From: Byssochlamys sp. IMV 00236
Taxonomy: Eukaryota; Ascomycota; Eurotiomycetes; Eurotiales; Thermoascaceae
DNA length: 64,000 bases
Assembly (NCBI GenBank): GCA_001931875.2
Contig: MSJH02000820.1
Location: 62,001 to 126,000, forward strand
Direction: 5' to 3'
Each line of letters starts with the position of its first letter. Positions within the stretch are counted from its first letter, which is position 1. A program made the position numbers and the translations under genes. Positions 9,997-20,644 of this stretch are shown in pieces. The notes beneath the pieces are model-generated. The model ran no database searches and was not told where the DNA came from. It was given only the letters and a program-made list of their open reading frames with translations.

Positions 9997-12900
9997 GCGA
10001 TCTCCTCTTCCCTTGAATGACCCATGGTCATCGGCCACCTGAGGGTCGTCGGTGACCGCAGCAGCCCTCTTTCAGGCGACGATTACGATAAAACATACCC
10101 CACGACAAACATTGGTGCCCTGGCGGCGTTACGCGCTTTTTTTTTCTCATCTGGTTTTAGGATAGGATACTCAAATTGTGCTGTGTGATTTTGATGCATC
10201 TTGTCCGGACAATCCCCCATATCATCATTTCCGATTTAATATACCCCTACCTGTTTCCCGTTCGATCTTGTGTATTAAAAAAAAGGGAAAAAGAGGCTAC
10301 TCTCTTTTCTTGCATCTCTACTTTTTTTTTCCTGCATTGCATCTATCAACAGGCGGAAGAGGAAGGAAAAAGGAAAGAAAAGGAAAACTTGATTCTTCAA
10401 TATGTACGATCTTGATGGACTGAGAAAAATCTCTCTCTCTCTGATACTGCTCTCCCAAATCTTGACTCCAATCTGATCCAAAGACTTCTAATCCATTTTT
10501 CAACACCCCGTACGCATCTCTACAGTAGTAGTAGTAGACTACACAACTGGCATCTATCCCATCCATCACAGTTACAAGCTAATGCTCTTCTCGATCGACC
10601 TTCCAGACAGTTATATGAGACGTAATCACAAACTGAGCAACAACTAACTCACTGGACAAACACAATCTTGGCAGCCGCCTCTGACGACGACGATTGACAC
10701 CTACCTACCCAGTTACACTATAGTTAGTTAGTTAGTTAATGCTGGGGTAAAAAAAAATGGGTGGGTACAGGGTTCATCTTATTCTCCCCTCACCCCCACA
10801 TCGGGTCCTGATTGCGAATAAAATATGTACATAGTTTATACCGTATACCATACTACTACGTACTGTATATATACATACGTATACTATGTACTACTCCTAA
10901 ACCTTAGATACTGGACGCCATGCGGCCATTGCACATAGCAATGCTATTCATCGATCCGCAAACCCCGAACGTTCCGGAACGCATGGAACTGAATCTTTCT
11001 TTCCGTCCCCACTTTCAACGTCGCGATAGGGTAGAAGTATCAAGAGTAAACGTCCATTCGAATCTAGAGTATGAGTAAGAGTAAGAAAAAAAAAATCTCT
11101 GCTCCGGAGTTGAAGTCGATTCGATTCGAGTCGATTCGCATGCCGCTAGTTAGTTAACTTCCTACTCCTACGTGGCTCTCTCCTCTCCTCTCTCTGCTTC
11201 TTGGATATCAGACAGGCACAAGCACCGACAGGCGCCATACAGTACCAGTCAGTATCAGAAGAAGAAGAAAGAGACTCGAGACCCCGTCTCCAAATGACGG
11301 TTTCAAACATGCATATGTTATTGTACAGAGGATCCAATCATTTTTTTTTTTTCTGACGATGAATTCTTCTCATTCCGAGAATGGTTTTCTAACTAAGAAG
11401 CCAAAGACAAAAAGACTAAAAACTACCTAAGACACATATTCAACGAAGATGGGTCAGTCCTGACTCCTACCTAAATCCAACCCAACCGTACCACACCATA
11501 CTACACTACACTAATCACCCCCTTGCCTCCCAGACCAGGCAGGTATCATATTTTTCTTTTTTTTTCTGTTTCATTTTGCACGGGCCGTCCCGGTCTGGTC
11601 TACTACTAGCTTACCATACCATAGGTAGGTGTTATCCTTGACCGTTAGTCAATAATAATAACAGTAGTTAGAGTTTCTTATTCGCGCCAGTAGTAGTTAG
11701 CAGCAACGGTGCCAGACATGCAGGAGGGCCGTTAACAGCCAGCTCAGTGGGAAATAGAAATAGAAGTTAATCAAAAAAAAGAGCATTCTGCATACATAGT
11801 ACGCTACGTAATCAGTCCCAAGGTTCCGTGGGGGGGGAGAGAAAGAGTTTAATAGCTATTCGTCGGCATGTAGAGTACTATAGTAGGTTCCTATAGTATC
11901 CTCGTTGCCGTTAGGAAGCGAAACTGAATAAATACTTTAAAGATGCGTGTGGTTTCCCCTTCCATTCTTTTTCTTCTCCTCTGACTGATACTCTCAGGCC
12001 AAGGAGACAGTAGATATAAAATAAATGGTGCTATATAGCACCCTCTTAGTTTTCTATTTCGATCCTGACCTGACCTCTTGAATGCTTTATCTTTTCACTT
12101 TCTTGCGAGTCGATGCTCCCTAGGTCGTACTGCTTAGGTCTGCAATAGCGTATGGAGAGGATAGAGCAAGCAGACTCTCTTAGCGGAATATCCAAGGGAG
12201 GGTGGTATAATAATAACCAGGGATCCTATGGCTTTGGCCGCAAGATTCCTAGTAACTCTAGGAGCATAAATTCGGGTATTGACTAATATAGTAAATCGCT
12301 GCTATAAAAAGTGAATAGGATTATGATTTGTTTTTTGAGCGTAGATTGGGATAAATTTATATACGGGAAAGGTTTATTAGCAGGAAGGTGAGGTTCATTC
12401 GGTTAGTTGGTTAGTTGGCTAGTTTTAACAGAAAGGCAGCCTTCTCGTCAGAAGAAGCAGCAATAATGCTGTTCGCAGAGGGATTTATAGCTAGATAAAT
12501 TACAACCACAATGGGATTGTCTGCCGTGATATAGTTTTTAAATATATGGTAAAGCTCGTCACTGTCCCGAAGACATGGAGAACCCACCTTCTCGGCACGG
12601 CCGGAAACCGGTAACCGTATCCGCATCAGGGCTCCTACCTGCCTTTCCCCGTTTCGATTTAGAGCTATCTATCGTATTTGAGAAATCCCATCAATTGATT
12701 GAGGCCTTAGAACCAGCGCAACAATGGGCCTGCGTTCATTTCCCCGGCATTCTTCTCTTTTCTTCGATTTCTGCCCAAGCAGCACCAGGAGTATTAGGAC
12801 AAGATGAATAAAAACCCACTTTCTGCAGAGATTGTTAGATCTGCAATAAACCATGTAAATCCTAGAAAGGGAACGAAAGAAAGGGAAGAAAGAAAGGGGA

Positions 12901-13661
12901 AAAGGGAGGGGGCTGGAAATAATAAGGCCAGCTGTCGCTCGCATATGCTCGCAGCTCTCGTGTCGCGTGTCCGATCAACGGGCTAGAATAAGATGGATAA
13001 AATAGAATCTACGCTGCATATCACTAGAACGATAAGAAATACTCCTATATTATGATATTAATATTAATAGACTGCCCTAACTAGCAGCAGATCATCCACA
13101 GTTCAAAAAGAGAGCGCATCCGGCGTCTCCTAGCCTGTCTTATTGGCGGGAAGAGGTGCGGAAATAATCGAGCACGGTCCATCCGCGAGAGATAGTACGG
13201 AGAGAGAGAGTCAGTGCTGCGATCTCGTGGCTGTTTGAAATTTTATAGTCTGTTCTGGGCCATTGTGACCCTTTTGATAGTTAGCGAGTCAGACCTCTAG
13301 AGTAAGCAATTATTATTATTATGATTATTGCTATTTTTGTAATTGTATAGATATAAATTACTATCAATTTCTGCCTGACTCGACTAAGTTACTATCTGGC
13401 TCCTGACGTCACACAGGCCAGATGAAAAAAAATCCCCCATCTCCAACAGGAAAAAGAAGAAGAAGAAGAATTCAAAAAAGAAACATCACATCACATCATG
13501 TTCCTTTCCTGATCTCTTCCTGATCTTGGCAGGAATCCCTGGTGGAGCAACACAACGCGTTCGTCTTTGTTCCTGTTAGTTTTTTTCAGGGTCACATGTA
13601 CGGCCCAGTTAGGCGAAGATCTTGACCTTTGCGTCTCCACGCCCGCCGAGCCGAGTCGCTG

Positions 13662-13666
13662 ATTGG
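13662..13666 (-). promoter_or_regulatory. CCAAT box candidate upstream of GUT2
   Basis: ATTGG on the plus strand (CCAAT on the minus) within GATTGGCGGGG, about 630 bases before the GUT2 ATG. The fungal HAP complex binds CCAAT; use here is inferred. Confidence 0.3.
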
Positions 13667-14212
13667 CGGGGAAAGCAGACCCTACGCCGTCATCTCTCCC
13701 CGTGACGGAAGGTCTGCCGGTCGCGCTGCCAGGCTTTGGCGACTGTTGCAAGTCGAGAGCGCAGCGCCCAGAGGTACCTCCGGTCTCCGCGTAGCTTTGC
13801 TGGGGAAGCAGGTACCCATCCGCAGTCTAGCCTTGGACAGCATCATCATCGCGTCTCCACTACGCCGTACCATACAACTCTCTGCCTTGCCTCCCTCTCC
13901 CCCTGCGCGACCATCGAGATCACTAGCTGTTCGTTTTCTTTTCTTTTCTCTTTTCTTCATTTCCTGTATTTGACCTCATCACTCCTCTCCGTCAAACTCT
14001 TCCTCTTCCCAGCTCTTCTCTCCTCTCCTCTCCTCTTGACTCCTTCGGGCCCTCTCTCCCCTCCGTCCCGTCCCGATCACATTCTTATCTCACAGCCATT
14101 GTACATTTGCGAGGGTCTTTGTTGTTGACGCCGTTGCTGCTTTTCCCAGGACAATTGCTTGTTCAGTAATCTGTCAAGTGGGTGCTAGCTCCCGTCCGAT
14201 AATCCAGACGGC

Positions 14213-14219
14213 TATATAA
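14213..14219 (+). promoter_or_regulatory. TATA box of GUT2
   Basis: TATATAA, 80 bases before the GUT2 start codon, placed as expected for a fungal core promoter of a strongly expressed gene. A CAACAACTATATACG stretch follows. Confidence 0.5.
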
Positions 14220-14298
14220 CAACAACTATATACGCCGCAACCTATCTCCTCCTCTCCCTTAATCAGTACAATCGTCAGCCAGCGACCACCTTGCCGGA

Positions 14299-16610
14299 AT
14301 GGCCGCTCGACACTCCCGCAAGCTTCTACGGCCCCTTCTCTACACCTCCGCTGCTGCCGCGGCCGGAGCTGGTGTACTTTATATCTCCTACAGACCCCGT
14401 AATATTCCCGGCTTGGAAGCCCCTGCGGTCCCCCCTCCCGGATACAGTGAAGGAAAGCTCCTGCCCCCGAACTTTCCCCGGATCAAGAGTCGAGATGAGC
14501 AGATCGCAGATCTGAAGAAGAGCTCCACAAAGGAGCAAGAGTACGATCTTCTGGTCATTGGCGCGGGCGCCACGGGATCGGGAATTGCGCTGGATGCGGC
14601 CACGCGAGGTCTGAAGGTCGCCATTGTCGAACGGGATGACTTCAGTTCCGGTACGAGTAGTAAGAGTACGAAGCTGGTCCACGGCGGTGTCCGATATCTT
14701 GAGAAGGCCGTGTGGGAGTTGGATTACAACCAGTAAGCTTTGGTTTCCCTTTGAGAGACTCCGGTCTCCCTTTTGTCTGACGGTAGATCCGCAGGTATAA
14801 ACTCGTCGTGGAGGCCCTTCGGGAGCGGAAATACTTCCTGAACACCGCTCCCCATCTGTCCTCATGGCTTCCTATCATGGTCCCTGTGCAGAAGTGGTGG
14901 CAAGCTCCGTACTTCTGGGCGGGCACCAAGTTCTACGATTTCCTGGCCGGTTCTGAAGGAATTGAGAGTTCCTACTTCCTGACCAAGAGTAAGGCATTGG
15001 AAGCCTTCCCTATGTTGAAGAAAGAGAACCTGTTCGGAGCCCTGGTCTACTATGGTGAGTGCAGCCTCAAGACCTCTTGATATCTATCTAGACTTGACCG
15101 GGGGTTAATAAAAGACTAGATGGTGCTCACAACGACTCCCGCATGAACGTCTCCCTCGCAATGACCGCTGCCCTGTACGGTGGTACGGTCGTCAACCACA
15201 TGGAAGTGACTGGCCTTGAGAAGGGTCCGGATGGTAGGCTCAACGGTGCTCGCGTGAAGGATTGCATCCGTGAGAAGAACGGCCAGGCACCCGAGGAGTT
15301 CACTATCAAGGCCAAAGGTATCATCAACGCCACTGGTCCCTTCAGTGACTCCATCCGCAAGATGGATGAGCCCACCGCGAAGGAGATCGTGGCTCCTAGC
15401 GCCGGTGTCCATGTCATTCTGCCCGGTTACTACAGCCCTTCGAATATGGGTCTCATCGATCCTTCTACTTCTGATGGCCGTGTGATCTTCTTCCTCCCTT
15501 GGCAGGGTAACACGATTGCTGGAACGACGGACCAGCCCACCGCCATCACACCGAACCCCCTCCCCACGGAGCAGGACATCAACTGGATTCTGTCCGAGAT
15601 CAGAGGTTACCTTGCCCCCGATATCAACGTGCGACGTACTGACGTCCTGGCTGCCTGGGCCGGTATTCGACCCCTGGTGCGCGATCCCAACAAGACTAAC
15701 ACGGAAGGTTTGGTCCGTAACCACCTGATTTCGGTGTCTCCGTCAGGCCTCTTGACTTGCGCCGGTGGTAAGTGGACCACTTATCGCCAGATGGCCGAGG
15801 AGGCAGTAGACGAGGCCATCAAGGTATTCAAGCTTCAGCCTAGCCCGCTGCGCGATGTTCCCGACATCAGCGGTGTTGGAGGTGCCGGATTGGTCTCCGA
15901 CGGTGCTGTTCTCGATGGTTCCTGCCAGACTCACCAGGTTCGCCTGATTGGTGCTCACGGCTGGTCCAAGACGCTTTTCATCAACCTCATCCAGCACTTC
16001 GGTCTCGAAACCGATGTTGCAAAGCACCTGGTTGAATCTTACGGAGACCGTGCCTGGCAAGTGGCTGCCCTGTCATCTGCCACTGAGCACCGTTTCCCCG
16101 CAAGAGGCAAGCGTATCTCGCCCCTCTACCCCTTCGTCGATGGTGAGGTGCGCTACGCTGTCCGCCACGAGTATGCACAGACCGCCGTCGATGTCATTGC
16201 TCGGAGAACCCGTCTGGCCTTCTTGAACGCTCAGGCGGCCATGGAGGCCCTGCCAAAGGTCATCGACCTGATGGGTGCGGAGCTCAAGTGGGACGACAAG
16301 AGGAAGGATCTTGAATGGTCCGAGTCTCTCAAGTACCTCGAGTCGATGGGTCTGCCCAAGAGCCGTCTTTCGCTCACCCGGGAGGACGTCGAGAGCGGCA
16401 AGTCGGCTGCTATTGACGATGCTGAGTTGCAGCTGTACTCGCGGAGTGGTAAGTTATATTCATCTATTTCCTGCGCACAACTCCCCCGCTGGAATAGTAA
16501 TACTGACTGGTCTTATAGATGACCCGGCCGAAGTGCTCGCCAGTGACCGACCCGCGATGAAGGAGGACCGTGACCCGCTGATGCAGCCGGACTCTCCCGC
16601 TAACAAATAA
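14299..16610 (+). CDS. GUT2: Mitochondrial FAD-dependent glycerol-3-phosphate dehydrogenase
   Basis: Oxidises glycerol-3-phosphate to dihydroxyacetone phosphate and passes electrons to ubiquinone at the inner mitochondrial membrane; needed for glycerol catabolism and the G3P shuttle. Exons 14299-14732, 14795-15054, 15120-16448 and 16519-16610 give 704 residues, full length for the family. The N-terminus ([17 protein letters not shown]) is basic with a hydrophobic stretch near 14-31, a mitochondrial targeting and anchor region. The FAD motif GAGATGSG lies at 88-95, followed by [20 protein letters not shown] (115-134). The last intron splits the gene near its end; the final exon carries [12 protein letters not shown] and a charged tail. 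A TATA box lies 80 bases upstream. Confidence 0.96.
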
Positions 16611-18027
16611 AACTTCGGATTATTTTTACTTTTACCCCATTCTGTCCGGTTTCTTTTTTCATGAATAGACCTGCAGATATTCGCTAGACTTCTGCCGCAG
16701 GGACGGCGTCGATCCTACCACGGTTGCTCACGGTGAGCTACGTTGAGGTTATCGTCTTCTAGGCGGACTACTAAGGCGTGTGGCGTTCGAGATCTGGGCG
16801 GTTGTCAGACACGGGCTTTAGATGCGGAATATCGGTCTAGCCGGACATTGTATCTTTATATTCATTTTACCTACAAGAAAAATTAAGTTAATAAGAGCAT
16901 CATCTGTTCGGATACTTTGGCATCAAACTGGTCCACGTGTAACAGCAAATGTTTCTCCAGTGGTAACTGGTAATTTAATAAAGAAGCTTAACTAGCAGTT
17001 ATAGGGAGGTATCCTGAGATCTTCTTGACGGCGCCTGGGACCGGAACGAGCCCCCAGAACTAACGGCCTGGTCCCAGAATCGCTGTTATTATTGGTCCTG
17101 GGAACATTGACCACAGGAAGCGCAGAGCAACTTTAAAAGAGACCGTTGACCGTCAAAATCAAGTACCATTCCGCCCCGCTTATAGCACTCCAGAGCTAAG
17201 GCCGTATAAATTTGACACACGTCTGGTCAACCGTCACTAGACAACATGCCTTGTTCTCAGCATGTCATTAATGCTTCACTTTAGCCTCTAGATTCTCCAG
17301 TGCCGCTGTCCTTCCCATACGTTTCAACCAGACCTTCAAATCAAACCGACCTTCACTGAGCTCACTTTTATTCCCAATAAACTTAAACGTAGACCCTTTT
17401 TTCCCTTACTAGTCCCTCTTCATCTATATAATTAATCAAACACCACTCTGTCCGATAGGTAATTCCCCGTCTCATAAGTAGCTAATTTTTCGCCATCTTC
17501 AACAGTCTTAATATAATAAACGGCCCCTTGAACAATCGAGCCCGGGGCATTGAGAAGAGCCGGATATTGGCCCCATAATTTGCATTCGTACCCGATGATA
17601 TAAGTCGGTCGTAACTTAGGTTTGTGATTTAATGCGAGGATTTTTATAATTATATATGGGTCAGTTAGTGTGCTGTAGAAGAAATATAGACCTGTTGATG
17701 CGACTAGGGAGTCGATTGGCGGTGGTGATTGATTTGGGAGACTTGTAATACCAGTCTAGTAGCGCGGCTCGTAGTTTCTGTATACTAAAAGACGAGACTT
17801 TGAAGCGAAGATTCTCCGATGGAGGAGAAGGAGGAGGAGGAGGAGCCCATACTGGTGTCGTTATCGTAATCTCTTCAGACTTAAGGCAAGGATAAATTTA
17901 AACTGGCTGTTCTCTGGGCTAGATATCTCGAATTACAACAAGGCAGAAAGTCGAAGATGATAGGTAACTACCTGACGCTTAGTCTATGCTAAGTATGCTG
18001 TAGTTAATTAGTAGGTAATCGAGCCGC

Positions 18028-18065
<38 letters not shown>

Positions 18066-20341
18066 GTGGCGCTCGATTCAGTTCAATAAAAATCAATCGT
18101 TAGTCCAACTCTCACCAAGGGACTTCCGTCTTAAACAGGCTTGCTTTCCTTCCTGTTTCTCCGAGTTGCCGTTTAGTATAGATAGATAGATAGGCAAAGC
18201 GATGCGTTACAAACCGTATAGTATAGTATAATATTAAATATACTGATACTTATAAAAGGGTCCAATTAGCGATATAGAGCTAGGTCATGAAAAAATATAG
18301 AGGTTTATCACAGTAGTAGTTAATAGAGTAAATGAATAAAGTATTAAGAATTACGGTATCTCGCCTCGTTGTATATAAGAGTTACTGAGTACTTACTTAT
18401 AGTACTTTAATCTAAGCTGAAAACATTATAAAGTAGCTTAACTAGGGTATTAATATAATACTTAAGGATAATATAAATCTAGAAGAAATAATCCCCAAGT
18501 AGCTCACTAAGATCCTATAGCATCTTGAATACTTAATAAGAGGGTGTTGCTGCTAACTATCTATAACCTACCTACTTAATCCAAATGACGGTTAGGATTA
18601 GTAGTTTACTTTGTTATCTAGATACACTAACTATCTTATGTATATAAATAAGTTATAAACTGGAGCAAAGTTGTTAAAGGGGCCGCTACTAGAAGGCAAG
18701 TTAGATTGTTACTATAAGATACTGCTAGGTATTGCGCTGGCGGCTGCCGCGACCGAATTTCTCGCCTCGAAGAGAAATAAGAACTGCTAAGCTAAACAGA
18801 CGAGGTAACTATTTCGTGCTTAGTTGCATATATTCGAGCGTTCTTAATAGCTACCATACTCATCTAACAGACTTTCCAGACTTCTATACACTAAAATAAA
18901 ATAAGACAGAATACTTGTACTGTACTTGGCGTCTATGCGACTCTCGTCCGCGGAAGCCTTTGAATTAGAAAAATGCAGCCTTCCGGATCGAAGGGCAGAA
19001 AGGTGGTTTACTCGGCTATAGAATTTAGACCCTTATCAATAGGTTATATATCTAGGTGGTCGCTTTCAGGAACTCCCCAGACCAATATCTTTATATGTTA
19101 CGGACAAGACCAGTAATAGCAGCCCAGCCATCGACGCTTCGAGATCCGAGACAATACTAGACGGCAAGAAGAAACAATTTAAAGCAAACTCCAAGCTCAA
19201 TTGTTAAACCTCGAATACAATCAACTACGCAGAAGTGCAGAGTATGTAGTCAGGTGTCGAATCTAGTAGGTTCTGCTCATAGAATAGTATAGCATATAGA
19301 GATCCCAGCTGTGAGAAGTGATGTAATAAGCTATTAGCTTAGCTTATTGTGTAATCTTTGTCCATTGACAATTTATCTTTTTGAGAACGAAGGGAAAAAA
19401 GAGAAAACAAAAGGGATATTATAATAAAATAAACATTGGTCATAATATATCATGTGCATATCTCCCAGACTTAATGCATAAGGGGAAAAGGAATTATTAA
19501 AACCTGAATTATTTTCACCGTCTAGTTCTGTTTTCTCCCTGAGTACGGAAATAATAAGCCAAAAACACAAAAGAACAAAAGAACAAAAGAAAGGAAAAAG
19601 CACAGAGTCATAGTATTATTGGAACGATGTTGGTCAATCTATAGTTAGACAAAACAGGTAATAAGATAGGTAGGACATTAGAGGGTTCCAAGAAAAAAAG
19701 AATTGTGTATAGTAGCGTATAAGAGCGTAATATCTTTTAGGGGAGTCACTGATCTTTCCATTTCTGTTCATCGACAAACCCATCGGTTCAAGGGTTTGAT
19801 GGCGTGGAGCAAAACTCTCAAGAGAAGGCTGCATGGTCAAGTGGTCATGGATGTGACTTGTGTCTGAATAGCTCCAAGTCAAGTCGGCAGGCATGGAAGG
19901 GAGGTCGAAGGGAAGTATGCGCCGTTGTCCGTGTGTACTGGAGAAGAAAGAGTCACCGCACCAGGTGGAATGGACCGAGCAAAACGTTCGTTTCGCTCGT
20001 GAAGGGCCGCGCATCGAAGAATAAATGGTGCCGGCTACCGGAATAACAATTTGGCCCCAGCACCTAGTTTTTTGTTGTCTTTCATGAAAAGATAAGTCGG
20101 TGGCCCCCAGTACACTTCGATTCCAACACTCCACACTCCCGCTAGACCTCGAGGAGGCCCCGCCAGGAACAGTATGACATTCCTAGTAAGGAGTTCCCAT
20201 CGATGACTTAACCGTGTTCATCATCACACGGTGTAGATTCACTTGCTTTTGCCAAGCTCACTCATCCAGGAGAGTTGCGTCATCCAGACAGACTCCTTGA
20301 GACAGTAGAACAGTCGGATGGCTCACCGCACTGTCCCCAAG
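16611..20341. other. AT-rich, stop-saturated intergenic island
   Basis: From 16,611 to 19,372 no frame of 60 codons or more exists on either strand. The DNA is dense in TpA, TAA and TAG, with (TTA)n at 18030-18065 and short GC-richer remnants such as near 18735-18775. This looks like old repeat DNA degraded by C-to-T mutation (RIP-like), but no transposon protein or terminal repeat could be read. From about 19,600 base composition returns toward normal. A 166-codon minus-strand frame at 19634-20134 has no recognisable family. Confidence 0.5.
18030..18065. repeat. (TTA)n microsatellite
   Basis: About twelve tandem TTA units inside the AT-rich island. Confidence 0.95.
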
Positions 20342-20644
20342 CTAGGCTGCAGGCCCATCAAGCTCCGAAGCATCCCCTTGAAAATTATTCCAGAAACGCT
20401 CTACAGCTCGTTGGGCGATAGTAGAGCCGCGAAACCGGTCCCGGAAGTAGTTGAATAGAGCAAACTCGTCACGATCGAGAATGTAGCTATCCGGTTGCGC
20501 CTGTATGTCCCGCCAAAGTCGGCTGATGGCAGCTTCGAGGATTGCCGTCGTCTGAGGATTTATATGTCCATCCTCGCTGTTTCTGGCTTCCTCCAGAGCA
20601 AGACGTACTTGGTCTCTTCCCGAGTTGGAGACCGCATTGGTCAT
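20342..20644 (-). CDS. Small conserved-looking hypothetical protein
   Basis: Single-exon minus-strand frame, 100 residues, ATG at 20644 and TAG at 20342. The sequence has protein character: amphipathic segments VRLALEEARNSEDG, TTAILEAAISRLWRDIQAQP, then DRDEFALFNYFRDRFRG and AVERFWNNFQ. It resembles small uncharacterised proteins I recall from Aspergillus genomes with a helix, an IQAxP stretch and a DEFALFNYFRDRF block, but I know no function. No signal peptide, membrane segment or metal motif is visible; predicted all-helical and soluble. Neighbouring DNA is gene-poor. It could have an upstream exon that I cannot define. Confidence 0.55.
   Translation of the reverse strand: MTNAVSNSGRDQVRLALEEARNSEDGHINPQTTAILEAAISRLWRDIQAQPDSYILDRDEFALFNYFRDRFRGSTIAQRAVERFWNNFQGDASELDGPAA

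Larger units (their letters stand above)
9997..14298. other. Long intergenic region between the ECL1-like gene and GUT2
   Basis: No gene recognised in 4.3 kb. It contains T- and A-rich homopolymers, a TAGTTAGTTAGTTAGTTA tract (10721-10738), TATACATACGTATA-like runs near 10850-10890, AG-rich patches near 12860-12910, and a C/T-rich block from about 13880 to 14100 leading into the GUT2 promoter. The first few hundred bases probably are the ECL1-like 3' UTR. Frames of 60 to 130 codons occur but none shows family character. Confidence 0.5.

Noticed and set aside
14326..14865. 179-codon minus frame inside GUT2
   Set aside because: Antisense shadow of the strongly conserved GUT2 exons; no family character.
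15116..15724. 202-codon minus frame inside GUT2
   Set aside because: Antisense shadow of exon 3; GUT2 is the supported gene.
19634..20134. 166-codon minus frame near the AT-rich island
   Set aside because: No recognisable family or motif, and its last part is AT-rich low complexity. Not supported as a gene without transcript data.
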